From Lytechinus pictus (Eukaryota; Echinodermata; Echinoidea; Temnopleuroida; Toxopneustidae): a stretch of 64,000 nucleotides of DNA. Of the stretch, positions 13,301 to 27,500 are shown in pieces. Made by a program: the position numbers and the translations under genes. Where the stretch lies: NCBI RefSeq assembly GCF_037042905.1, contig NC_087251.1, positions 44,207,373-44,271,372 of the forward strand, given 5' to 3'. Below the pieces are notes generated by a model. It was given only the letters and a program-made list of their open reading frames with translations. It had not been told where the DNA came from and did not search any database. Numbering within the stretch: position 1 is the first letter of the stretch; each line of letters begins with the position of its first letter.

Positions 13301-16300
13301 ACGCATCCTATGTACCCACCACACCCGTTTCTTGGTGGAAGCTGATGTGGTCGTAGTATTGGATGATTTCAAGATAATGGATATAGGTGAGAAGTAGTAA
13401 AAAAAATTAAACGGGAGTTTATAGGGCTATTTGCCCCCCCCCCCCCCCCCCCGAACTCTTGAAATAGCCAGAGCCATTTTCTAATAATATTTTTGCCCAT
13501 GTTTCATAGCTCATTAATATCACTGAACAAGTAGGTAGACTTCTGAGCAGCCTTTGATAAAGAAATGGTAGTTTTTCCACTCGTGAGAAGGAGTGGTGTG
13601 GATGAGAGAAACAAGTCCTTCAGCAGGATGATCATCAATATTCTGTTTTATCAGATGATCGCTTTAAAAAAAAAATGAAGTCAACCTTACTTTCCTGTTT
13701 TAATCATGTTGGAAATGCAGTGGTTGACTAACCACAGAAACATTTGAATTCAATGAGTAAGAGTTATGGGGGTTGTTCTGGGGCCCATAACACAAAGATT
13801 TGCAATGGATTTCAAATAAGACAGAACAGATCTGATCGGTTCCTGGTCAGTTATTTGAACAAAGTTCACATGGAACAACAATTGTGATTGGCCGTTGTCA
13901 TTTAGCAATAGATTACAATACATGATATTACAGAACCCTGGACCCTATGATATAAAGCTTGATGATTGATCATGGAGCTGATTTTTACAATTGATCTCAA
14001 TAATTATTGTGTACAATCAATGGTGATATCATCCCAATGATTGATCTCTATGCTTTATGTAACAAGCCCTATTATCCTGATAATTGAATCTTTTAGGTCC
14101 TCCCAGTGTAGTCTTCAAGCAATCTCAATTTGCAACCCATATCAATTACAACAAACCTGAGAGAGATGACGATGACGACACGGCGATTGATACTGAGGTC
14201 AAAGGTCAGGGTGTTGAGAGCAAGAAATTGGTAGAAGAGGAAGAGAAAGAAGAAGGCACAGTCAAATTTGGAGTCTACAAGTCCTATTGGAATGCTGTTG
14301 GTTGCATCCTCGCTGTCTGCGTACTGCTGTCATTCGTTCTCATGCAAGGTACTATTACTGTTGATTATTTTTTAAAGCTTTCATAATTTTCTTTTCTTTT
14401 TATATTGTCATTCCTGCACTGTGTTAAAGAAATCATATCCATGATTCTTTTTGTTAATTTTAATATTTTGATTTTAATAACAATGCAAAACATCCGGGGG
14501 CTGTTTCTCAAAGCTGATCGTAAGTTAAGAGCAACTTAAAAAACGATTGGTGATCCTTTCTAGGGGTAAATGATTTTGACCATTAAATGTTCATTGGTGA
14601 TTATTTAGCGTGTAAGAAAGGTTAATCAGTCGTTCTTAAAGATGCTGTTAACTTACAAACAGCTTTATGAAACTCCCACCTGTTTGTGCAGTAATGATTG
14701 TATCATTGACACCCATGTTTCCCTTTCCTTTTGTTGGATTGACTTGATAGCAAAACCAAATATACAGCTTATTTGTCCAGTGTTAATTGTATTATTGACA
14801 GTGCATTTTACTGACTGTCAGCTTTCAAGCATACTTTATTCATATATGGACGATTTTAAGACCTTGTTTTCTCTTACAAACAGCTGACAGCTACTTCTGT
14901 ATTTAATTTTTGTGTATCTTTCTAAGTGAAACCTCAGACCCATTTAGACTCAATTGTATACAATAAAGAGTAATATGCAAGAAAAGAATTGTCTTGCAAT
15001 TAGATGTTAGTCATTCTTTCTTTGCTGTTTCTCCTAGGTTCAAAGAATGTCAGTGATTACCACCTATCCACCAGATAATGTCCATCAATTCTCTTTACTT
15101 CAAGCTATTCATGTTTCTTTAAAATTTCTTCTAGGTTCAAAGAATGTCAGTGATTGGTGGTTATCTTATTGGGTCGGTCACACAAAACAACCTCCACCCA
15201 GTAACCATACCACCCTTCCACCCAATACTCACATCAATCATCTTTACTTCAACCTATTCATGTTTCTTTGATATTTCTTCCAGGTTCAAAGAATGTCAGT
15301 GATTGGTGGTTATCCTATTGGGTGGGTCACACAAAACCAACTCCACACAGTAACCATTCCACCTTTCCAGCCAATACTCGCCATCAATCGTCTTTACTTC
15401 AACCTATATACCTTTCCCTAGGTTTGGAAATGGATCACTACGAGTGAGTACAATTAAAGTCCCAAGTCCACCCAACATTGAAACATTAGAATCAAAATAA
15501 AAATGAAACAAGCGTAACGCTGAAAATTTCATCAAAATCGAATGTAAAATATGAAAGTTATGATAGTTTAAAGTTTCGCTTATTTTTCACAAAAGAGTCA
15601 TTTGCACAACTTTGTGATATTCAAATGAGAGAGTCGATAACTTGTCGTAGAACCTCCCGTGTTAGAATCATAATAATTAATGGGGAGGGCCAAAAGGCCC
15701 CCCTAAAACTTTATTTTGCGAGATACTTTTAATATGAAGGTTTTTGCTGCTACGTTTCTTGACTTTTTTCCTTCAAGTCTCACCCAACTTTTGAGATGCC
15801 CGGCTAAGCGATTATGAAATGATGCAACATTTTGTTAATTCTTGTCAAACACAAAATTGCTCCATAACATGATGTCATTTATAAATCCAACGGAAATCCT
15901 ATTTCTGGCCCAAAGTGATAGATTTTATGCCTGTATCCGTAACAAGTTTGACTTTTGTAATGGTCTACTCTATGGGATCCCCAACTCCCAAATCATGATT
16001 TTTACAACAGGGTCAAAACACCTTGGCAAGGTTAGTTTGCAGGTGTACAAAGTTTACAAGAATCATGCGTATCGTACAGTTTCTATACTGGTGTAATACG
16101 AATATGAATAAGAATCAAAACTCTACTAATTGTGCGTAAAACTACTTTTTGATGAAGCTCTCAACTACATCATAAAATTTGTTGGGTTATAAAGCCAATC
16201 TTCTTGGTTACAAGAAACTTGGGTCTAATTGCGAATCAAGTGTAAGTTAAAAAAAATATAAAAATACCGTGCTGCAAGAATTTTGAGTCGAAATTGTACA

Positions 16301-16643
16301 TAAAATCAACTAAAAGTTTGTGTTTAATCAAATGACTTGTGCTTAATTTTGGGACTTTATTTGAAATTGAAAAAAAGTTCCTTGCATCACCCCATAAGAG
16401 ATTCTTTGATTTTGCAGATCCTATCTTTCAAAATAAAAGTACCACTAGGTGTTGGAGCATTTACATGTGTAGCCCATAATCTCTGTAATTGCTCTGGGAG
16501 TCTGCGGGAGTCAGAAAAGCACTATCAGTGAATAATTTGAAATCAGAACTTACAGCATATTTATTTGATAGATGTAGTATAGTAGAATGTGTACCTATGT
16601 TGGATTGTTGTATAGTTTCTTCATTCTATGTATATATTATTTC

Positions 16644-16682
<39 letters not shown>

Positions 16683-18497
16683 CATCATCATCATCTCATC
16701 ATAACCATCATCATCATCATCACCATCATCGTCACCATCATCATCATTATTAATATTGTTTTTAATATTATATTCATGATTATCATCATCATCATTATTA
16801 TATCTTCCTATTACAGACTTGATGGTCACTATTTGTCAGATGTGGACAACTCATCATCCTTGGAGTTCTATTTGGGGATCTATGGGGGGTTGATAGGTGC
16901 TAACTCAGTCTTCACATTACTAAGAGCATTCCTATTTGCCTATGGGGGTATTCAGGCAGCTACGATGATACATGATAGGCTACTCAAGAGTATTTTGAGG
17001 GTAAGTTCCTTGATAGTCAATTCTGTGTTCACATTACTAAGAGCGTTCCTATTTGCCTATGGGGGCATACACGCAGCTACGATGATACACGATATGCTAT
17101 TCAAGAGTGTTCTGAGGGTAAGTTCCTTGATAGTCAATTCTGTGTTCACATTACTAAGAGCGTTCCTATTTGCCTATGGGGGCATACACGCAGCTACGAT
17201 GATACACGATATGCTATTCAAGAGTGTTCTGAGGGTAAGTTCCTTGATAGTCAATCCTATGTTCACATTATTAAGGGCATTTCTATTTACCTATGGGGAT
17301 ATACACACAGCAACGATGATACAAGATACTCAAAGGTGTTGTGAGAGTAAGTTTGACTGGGCTTATTTTGTTTTTGCATGTTTCAATGTGCCTTTAAATG
17401 TATTTTTATATTCCTATATAAGTTATTCATGATGCTGCAACAACATAGGTTTGCATGTTTGAAAATATTCATAGACCACTCTGGACCAGTGTATTAGGCC
17501 TGTATTCTGAAGTCAGGTTTAACTTAGACCACAGTCTAACTCTGTGCTAAAATTATGGGGAGCCAAAAATTCTGTTTACACTGTATATTTCTTATGTTTT
17601 AGTATTTCATTTCATTTTGGTTTCATATTGAAGAAAAATACTTCAGTTATCATTTCCAGACAATTATGAACAATTTGAGTGTCAAATGAGTTAATAAAGT
17701 AGATTTGCACTGTTAGGGATTTGTGCCCCGATTGGCTATCCATAGTTAAACCACAACTTAAAACCAGGGTTTAACTTAAACCTGAGTTCAGAATACGGGC
17801 CTTAGTCTCTAGACTTTGAAAGAAATGGTTGTGGGTTCAAATCCCAGCCATTGTGCTGCACTCAACCCAGGTGAGGTAAATGGATACATGGTAGGGATTT
17901 ATTCCTTGAAATACTTACACGCTGTAAAAGCCTACAGTGTGCTATAAACCACTCCCGCAATCATCAGTTTGTTTTCTTTTTCCCTTCAGGCTCCAATTTC
18001 ATTCTTTGATGTAACCCCTGTTGGGCGAATCATCAATCGTTTCTCCTCCGACGTGTTCACCATCGACTTTGGCTTGCCCTTCATCCTCAACATCTTACTG
18101 TCCCAAGTATTCAGCTTCTTAGGAACTGTTGTAATAACGTGCTATGGTCTGCCTTGGTTTACCTTGTGTCTTATACCCATAGGAATCATGTACTACTTCA
18201 TTCAGGTTTGTTTGCTGTATTTAATTCCATCCTAATGCAATTTATTTTTATATAATAATGATGATGATTTGGCCTGCGTGGGAATATTTATTAAATTAAT
18301 TGTTCAAATCGCTGGTAAGCTTCATCTCATTGTTGTGATAACATACAAACATTTTTTCTTCACAATCATGAAATTTGTGGTAAGCTGAACTTGCGAGGTT
18401 GCAAACTTCTATTTCTATTGGCAGTGATCCATTCTACTAATATGAATAATCAAATGTTATTCCAAGGACCAGTAGTGATGTTGAATGGTGAAGGTGA

Positions 18498-18531
<34 letters not shown>

Positions 18532-21500
18532 GGTGGTGGTGGTGGTGGTGATGGTGATGGTGATGATGATGATGATGATATTGATGGTAATGATGATGGT
18601 AATGATGATGATGCTGAGGATGGTGATGATGATGCTGATGATGATACACAATATTTCATTTGACTAAACTTCTTTCGATCTTTTTGTGTCTCTGATCACC
18701 TTCAGAACTATTATCGTAAGACATCGAGGGAATTGCGTCGTATCTACAGCATATCTAATTCAGCAATTTACAGTCACTTCTCAGAGACTCTAGCAGGGTT
18801 GGCCGTTATCAAGGGAATGAGAGCAACAAGAAGGTATCTACAGGCTTTACAGATCATGATGTCAGTCGAGTGCACTTTGGATGTTTCACAGAGCTCCCAA
18901 GTAGTACGGATTTTCTGTATATAGAAAATCAAGTTTCGAATGATTTTTAGAGTTGCGATTGATTGCAACTCTTTCTGCAATGTGCTCCTGGTCTAAACAA
19001 TTAATTTGACTTGATGAATATTTGATTTATGGTAGATCTACTTTGGCTGAGTCACCTATACATTTATGCTTCCTTTGTGATCTGGGCCCATGTCTTACAA
19101 AGAGTTGCGACTGATCCAATCAACCACAACTATGTAAAGCCAGGAACACCAACATCTGGGCTCCGTAACACAGAGGTTAGCAATTGATCGCACGCTTGAT
19201 TTTATGATTGATTGTACATTCTTGTCAATGCAATCAATGTAAAAAATGTTCTACGATCATTGCTAAGCTTTGTGTTACGGGCCCCTGGGCCCCGTCTTAC
19301 AAAGAGTTACGATTGATCAAATCAACCGTAACTCTATGGAAATCCATCAGTGTCATAATTTTTTCTACAGGAAATTTGCACAATGTCCTTTGTAAACAAA
19401 GAGAAGCATAATTAATTTTTAAAGAAAACAATGCATGAATATATATCATAGCTAGAAAATATTTTGAACAAACATGCATAATAGATGTTAACATTGCTGG
19501 CCATCCATAGTTGCGATTGATCGGATCAGTCGCAACTTTTTGTGAGATGGGGCCCTGGGGAGTGTTTCATGACAGGACTTGTCGGATGTTTTATCCGACA
19601 AGTCCTTGTTTATCTGACAATTGCCATAATAACAGTGCTCCTCAGCCAATCAAAGCCAAGGAAAGTTGTCAGATCTGACAACTTGTCGGATAGAAATGTT
19701 GATGAAACACTCCCCTGATATACATGTTATGTTAAAAATATCTTCTAGATGTGATCTACATTTATGCATTCATAGTTTTCTCTAAAATTCAGTATGCTTC
19801 TGTTTGTTTACAAGGTCATTGTGCAAATTTTCTGAAGTAAAAATTATGACATTGATGGCTTTCCGTAAACTTGAGGTTGATTGGATCAGTCGTAACACTT
19901 TGTGAGATGGGGCCATGGTATAAGTGGAAGCCTGAGCTAAAGCTGGGGTAATATAAGCTATGCTTTGCATCCTTTGGAATCAAAGCGCTACATAAATCCA
20001 GCTTCTTATTATATGCTGATTTTTTTTCATACAGATTTCGCCTTGAAAACCGCCGTAAACTGGAGCTCAATCAGCGAGCCTGGTTCAGCAGTAACACAGT
20101 CACCTATTGGTTAGCCTTCAGATTACAGATGATTGGTGTTGCCATGGTTACAGCAGTAGCTGTCATAGCAGTATTAGAGCATCATTTTCAGACTGTAGAT
20201 CCAGGTTAGTAGATTAGTGTCATTTGATTACGACATATGATAGCTGATGTCTTGTGTAATAGAAAAGGTGTGAGAATGCGACAGGTCGATACTAGATCCA
20301 ACATGAAATGTGAACTGTTTAGCGGATAAGAATATTATCTGTTACTCAAATGAATGTTTTTCCTGAATGCTCTTTTTCTCTTTAATCAATATTTTGAAAG
20401 AAATTTTAATCTTGATTGACAAGCCCATTGGCATTCACAGAAAATGAACGGAATGAAAATTGATGCTGAAGGGTTTCCCGAGACGATCTCTATTTGAAAT
20501 TTATTTGTATTTGCATTGTAGGTCTTGTTGGGCTAGCTATATCATATGCTTTGTCGATTACCAACCTGCTTATCAGTGCCATCAACACATTGACAGAGAC
20601 AGAGAAGAACATGATTAGCGCGGAGCGTACCCATCATTATACAGTGGCTATACCAGAGGAAATACAAGGTGGATTGATTCAGGTATGCTGAACTACCTCG
20701 TTTTGTTGCATTGACATATTTCAGTTTAAAAGAAAAAGACAGTAGTTGCAGCAAACAATTATCTCATGAGAAAGTCTTTTAAATCAAGGTTGATTGTCAA
20801 AATATTATCATATATCTAGCTCTGGTACATTAATGTAAATTTATCTTTGTGAAATCATGAAATCTTTGCGCACAACAGATGATTCTGATGATCACTAACA
20901 TAGAAAAGCATATGTGGGTCAGTGTATTAATATTGCTTGGAAAAATACCCAACATTTGTTGGAAATCTGTGCTTATTTTGCTAATTTCTAAGCAATTGCG
21001 CATTTTCTTCCAGAGCTATTTTGCACATTTTTTATTCATACATACAAGCACTTGGGTGGTAATTTTATTAGATTTTGTTCAAACTTACTTTGAGGTCATT
21101 ACCACAACTGGTATTTATCTTTAAGGTGTTGGGTCTTTTCCAAGCGATAAAAATACCCTGTCTCACAAGTGTTTTTCTGTGTTGGTGATTTTCAGTGTGA
21201 TCTTTTTTAACTTGGATCTCTGGATTTCGCACGGTTAGGTTTAAGCGAATGGACCAGATCTAGATCTATGATGGTCTAGTGACAATTAAGTTAACAAATA
21301 TTGAAAAAAAACAAATACAGATTTAAGTGGTAATCTCATTTAACATAAATCTAAGTCAAAAGGTCATTTCCAGGCAGAATTCCATCAACTTTACTGACAA
21401 AATTTTCTCCACATATCTGTGTATTTTATAGGTACCTCCTCTGTGGCCTCACAGTGGTGTGGTCAAGTTTGACAATGTCCATTTCTCCTACCGTGAGGAT

Positions 21501-24500
21501 CACCCTAAGGCTCTAGATGGAGTCAGCTTTGAGACCAAACCGGGAGAGAAGATTGGTATCGTGGGTAGGACCGGGTCTGGAAAGTCTACCCTGTTCCTGG
21601 TCTTATTTAGGATGGTCCAGATACAGCAAGGCACAGTGTCCATTGATGGAGTGAACCTGGCTGATGTGTCTCTGGAAGATGTCAGGTGAGTCTCTCTAAG
21701 CTCCTTTCACTATTAAAGTTTAACCTTTAATGTGAATGAGTTGTCATATTAACCGATTATTATAAAATATATGTATTATTTAAATCATCTTGATTGGTCA
21801 GAATGCATCACATTCAACATTTTTTAGCAGATTGTACTGCAGTGCAAACAGGTGAGCTTCGAATTTTGAAATTGCACGCTCCAGCACACCATCACCATTG
21901 TGATAGAACTAGGAGAGCCACAAACTGTAGAACTTTATAAAGATTTGCGTTTTTTGGTCGCTATTTTATAAAACAAATAATGCACTTGCTCTATTGATGT
22001 GTGAAAGTAAATGCCAGGAAATCTTGGTTTCTCCAACTGGTGCACACCGGACACTCAGCAAAAGGCTTGTGTGCACTGCATTTCCACTCATGCTCTGTTA
22101 GTTCTGTGCATTGTTTGTATATTGTCTCGGGTGTATCGTTATCTAGTCTGGTATTATTTGGTTGTGATTTTGCATACCGAATCTTAAATTATATTTAGGA
22201 TAGTGATACACATGTACATAAAGGAATACAGATAACTTGTATATGTTGCCCTTTTATAGGTCGAAATATTCGCTCAAGAAGAATCAAGTTTTGACAAGAT
22301 TTTGCAACAATTGTGTCATACATATACAGCTGTGCTCAAAAGCTGGGGAACCCCATCACACATTGCACTCCTTCATGCTAAGTGTAGACAACAACACTAC
22401 AATGTTTGGCTAGCCCAGAGAAACAAACTTTATTGAATGTTATATTTCATCACTTGACTTCACAGTTAAATATCTAGAACATGGCAGAACTTGAACACTT
22501 TGAATATGTTCATTAATTTTTGAGCACCACTGTATACCTCTTCTAATCAATATCACTGTGTTTCCAATTGATTAAATTTAAGCAAAGTAATTTTCAGTGT
22601 TTGTTGCTGAAGTCTTATCTCCGAAGTCTACTGTAAATTAAAATTTGACACATTTAAATAACAATTTCAAAATAGTTTTAAACTGTCAATATGAGGGTGA
22701 TATAAATCTAGTGAGGGTGATATATGTCCTTTCGCCCCCAGGCCAGTCAAAATTGCTATTATTGACCAAATCAGACATCTAGAGCTTGTACGCAGAATTT
22801 TGAAATTCAAAGTAAATTGAGTAAAACTCACCATTATTGAAGATTGCAGTCTTGAGAAGTTACGACACTTCTTTAATCCAATTGAAAAGTGATATCCTGC
22901 CAATTCAAAGTTCAAACTCCAATCGATATCAAAAGTCATGAAGGTAAATTTCTTCAATGATGAGAAATGCAACTTAAACTGCAGTACAAACAGGTGAGCT
23001 TCGAATATTGAAATTGCAGGCTCCAGCACACCAGCACCATCATGACAAAATTAGCAGAGCAACAAACTGTAAAACTTTATAAAGATTTGCGTTTTTTGGT
23101 CGCTATTTTATAAAACAAATAATGCGCTTGCTCTATTGTGTGTGAAAGTAAATGCAAGGAAATCTTGGTTTCTCCAACTGGTGCACACCGGGCACTCGGC
23201 AAAAGGCTTGTGTGCACTGCATTTCCACTCATGCTCTGTTAGTTCTGTGCATTGTTTGTATATTGTCTCGGGTGTATCGTTATCTAGTCTGGTATTATTT
23301 GGTTGTGATTTTGCATACCGAATCTTAAATTATTTTACATTATATTAAGGATAGTGATACACATGTACGTAAAAAATACAGATAACTTGCATAATTCGTC
23401 CTTTTCTAAGTTGAAAAATTGATTCGAGTAGAATCGGTTTTTCGACAAGATTTTGCAACAATTGTGTCATACATATACAGCTGTGCTCAAAAGTAATTTT
23501 CAGTGTTTGTTGCTGAAGTCTTATCTCCGAAGTCTACTGTAAATTAAAATTTGACACATTTAAATAACAATTTCAAAATAGTTTTAAACTGTCAATATGA
23601 GGGTGATATAAATCTAGTGAGGGTGATATATGTCCTTTCGCCCCCAGGCCAGTCAAAATTGCTATTATTGACCAAATCAGACATCTAGAGCTTGTACGCA
23701 GAATTTTGAAATTCAAAGTAAATTGAGTAAAACTCACCATTATTGAAGATTGCAGTCTTGAGAAGTTACGACACTTCTTTAATCCAATTGAAAAGTGATA
23801 TCCTGCCAATTCAAAGTTCAAACTCCAATCGATATCAAAAGTCATGAAGGTAAATTTCTTCAATGATGAGAAATGCAACTTAAAAAAACTGTTTAAAGTT
23901 TGAACTTCAGATAACAATAAGTAACATGGGTTGCGCAAGAGTCCAACCATCAAAATCAACAAGTCTATTTACAGTGTCCCATTTTTCACGAGACTAGTTG
24001 TTGTAAAAGCTTACAGTCACCGTGCAATTTTGGAGCAAAAATGGTGTTTGCTGAACTTGCATCCTTTGACTATGAGTGTTTGTTGTAGTGGTGCTTCCGT
24101 TTATGATGTTTCCGGCTGAAGAAGCATTTGAAGGAGGAGCTGTGTTCATATCCAACGGTTGCAAAACATCCTGTATGTTGCGTACCTGTACTTCTTCAGT
24201 GACTTCTGTTTCTGAGTGAGCTGAATAAACTGATAGCTGCGAATTGGGTAATATTAGATCTAGATCGACCTCGTCAAAGTTGAAGTCTAAATCAAAGTTT
24301 AGGCCGAGATCATTGTCCACTTCATTCACTGCTTGATGGATTATGCTAGGCTGACCTGCATCCTGAACACTATCAACACAACCACAATTTTCATGCGAGG
24401 TTTTGTTTGATGTGTTCAGACTCACAGATGGTGCAGCTTGAGGCTGAGCGTCACTTACTCCAATGGCACGAGATAATGCATCTGACATGTTCATTTTTTT

Positions 24501-27500
24501 GTTTCCAGACACACGGCCAGTGTAACTTGCGAGGCTAGAATGATTGTTGTGGCCACTAACTTGACAAATTTCTCTGTCTTCAAACCTTCCTTGTCAAGTA
24601 TTCTAATGCTTGTTGTTCTCACACAGTGATTAGTGTACTTCTTTGACCGTTTTGCTTTTTGAGATAGGCTCTTCATCATATTACCAAGAGTGTTCTTCCC
24701 CATCAGTGTTTTGGTGTACCATGGGCCCGATTCAGGACGCGTTTGCTTGGGCGTTTGGACCAGAAATTTACAATCATTCAAAGTAGACATGTATGTCTTA
24801 AATGACGCAACTTGGCAATGTGGATCGCCTGGAGTAGCATACATGCGAGCACCATCTACTCTGGAACTTTGATTATCCTCTCAAGTTTTCTTAGTTAGTT
24901 CATCTACAGTTTGGGTAACGTACTCACGTTGATTTGCATCTTTTTTCAGTTGAAAATGATCCTTTTTCAAGGTTCTTAAGTTCTCTCTACCTCTGCAACA
25001 AAATTAGAGACATAACTCAAACCAAACCTTCTCACCAAGTGTTACAGGTGTTTCGTCCTCTTTTAAGTAACTGTACAATTTTTGAATATCTTCACTTTCG
25101 CTCTCATCATGATGAACCGTGTCACCTTTCCCAAGTTTTTGCAACTCCATCAGAGCTGCTTTGAATGCAACATCAGCCTTGGTAAATTCTGGATCCTTTG
25201 CAATATCAATTACATCTGAACGCACTGATTTAAGGTGCCTATTCAAGCCAGATTTCAGAGAATTTAACGATGCTGTCCGTCTGATTTACGTAATTCCACG
25301 TAGAACTTACTTAGAATCGTAGCGAATGTGCTCTTGTCCACAATCTTCAAATCAATATCGATGCATTTCTCAAACAAAAACTCCTTGAAAATTGTGATTG
25401 CTTACTTCGTAGCTCTCTTAGTGCTGTCTGCGTCCTTATTTCCGAAAATATTACTAAATTCTTCTTCGTCGAAGCTTGCGAAACGCTTTGGTTTCGTGGA
25501 GGCAGCCATCTTGAGTTTGCAAAATACTATGTTTACAAGTACAACGCCAGCTACGCCCGCTGCTCAAATTCTTTTTACGTACAAAACCTATGCACCAGCA
25601 AGAATCGCCTGCGGCGGGATTCGGGTAACAAAAGTTCGCAGGAAATTTAAGAATGCCTGGATGTTACACTGCCTTTTATTGCCCGCTACATTTCCATGCA
25701 TTTCCTCATTGACTTTCCTGAGCGGGCAATAAATTGGGCCTGTGGATAAACAATTGGAAATTTATTGACCGTTCATTTGATCCCAGTCTTAAGCAGGCAA
25801 CAATGTATCAAAGTTGCCCTGCTCAGATGTCTGATACGGTTAATAATAAAAAATGTCTCAATATTAACTGTGTCAATATTGCATGTATGGTACATTGTAG
25901 GTCGAAACTAGCCATCATACCCCAGGATCCATTCATCTTCAGCGGTACAGTGCGAGAGAACCTAGACCCCGTAGGGAATTGCAGTGATGCAGAGCTGTGG
26001 AGTGTCCTGGAGAAGTGCCACATCAAGGACGTCATCGTCCGGATGGGAGGTCTCGATGCGATGGCTGGTGAAGGAGGGAAACAGTTCTCTACGGGTCAAA
26101 AGCAGCTGGTCTGTCTGGCTAGAGCTATGCTTACTAAGGCAAAGGTAAGATAGGATTATTTGATTGGGGGGTATTGTTGCTTTAAGAGGACACCAAATAA
26201 GTAGAATTGTAAGATATCAGGCCTTGGCTGTTAAAACCAAAGTATGTTTCATATATACATATACACATGCAGCTTTTCCATTCAGAAATGGGGGGGGGGG
26301 GGCGTAAAAAAAAACCAACAAAACATTAGTCTGATTTGAGCATTGTGGCCCAGTGGAGTAGTCTCCGGACTGTAAATTCATTAAGCAAGAAATTGATCCA
26401 CATTGTGCTCCACTCAACCCAGGTGAGGTAAAGGGGTACCTGCCAGGCATTTACCGGTATTCCTTGCAACACTTGAGTGCATAACAGTAGCTCGGCTAAA
26501 GCCAGGGTTTTAATGCTGCATTTATTGTAGAGCGCTAAGAGACTTCTGATAAAGCGGTATTAGCTGTCATGTAAGCAAATGTAATTATTTCTTTGAAAAA
26601 TGAGAGGAATATTCATTATTTAATTAATCACATTTCTATGGGATATAAACTTGAAATGTTATTGACTTGACTTGTAAAAATTTGTGAGGATTTCTGAAAT
26701 GGGCCTCTGGTTTGCTACAATCTTGAATAAATTTTACTGTAAATAAGAGAATAAACTATAGGAATACAGTATTTTCTTTTCTATCTAACAATTTTCCAGA
26801 TGAAATTGACTTTAAGTGAGTGACTCTTCATGATCATACTGTCACAATTACTATATGTGACTGAATTTCATAGTAGAAAAAAAAGCATTGTTGGACATTT
26901 GCATAGATAAGAGTATTTGATGAAGTGGGTAATTCTTCATGATATCAACATTTGATAGCCGATATTACAAGAGAATAACTATCTGTATTAAGTACAGGCC
27001 AAAAGTTTGGGGCCACCCACAGATTTAAAAGAAAATCATACAAAACACTGCATTCTGCATTCACTCTTTCATTCGTTCGTTCGTATTGATACCAAATTGG
27101 CTTTGGCAGTTCCGTTACATCACACAAGCATGTTTCCAACTGGTTTTGATTGCACTTCTCTTAACCCCAGTCGATATTCATAATATATTCAAATTTTATG
27201 CATACTTTCAAACTTTAAAGATATATGCATAAAATATGAATATATTTAAAGAGGACCAGGAGGGATTTTCACAAAGAGTTGAGTGTGACTTGGAGTCATG
27301 CTTTTATGGCAATGTGAACAATGTCTGTAACATGCCATCTCATGCTGTAGCACGCGTCCGCTTTATAGCATGATTTGACCTATGCGATCACGTGTTTTAT
27401 AACTCATACAACTTGCCGTTTAAGTGTGACTCTTCAGTCATAATCAATTCTTCGTGAAACACCCCCAGGTTTTTAAAAAACATATCTAAATAATTATACA

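Noticed and set aside
16587-17432. A single 281-residue + strand ORF
   Set aside because: Its N-terminal third is translated TTA/ATC microsatellite plus intron. The real part is exon 11 and its tandem copies.
22667-23029. A 120-residue - strand ORF repeated at 23573-23962
   Set aside because: It is repeated only because it lies in the 1.14-kb tandem duplication; it has no recognisable domain and AT-driven composition.
25328-25732. A 134-residue + strand ORF
   Set aside because: It is the antisense shadow of the DUF3504/Crypton coding region.
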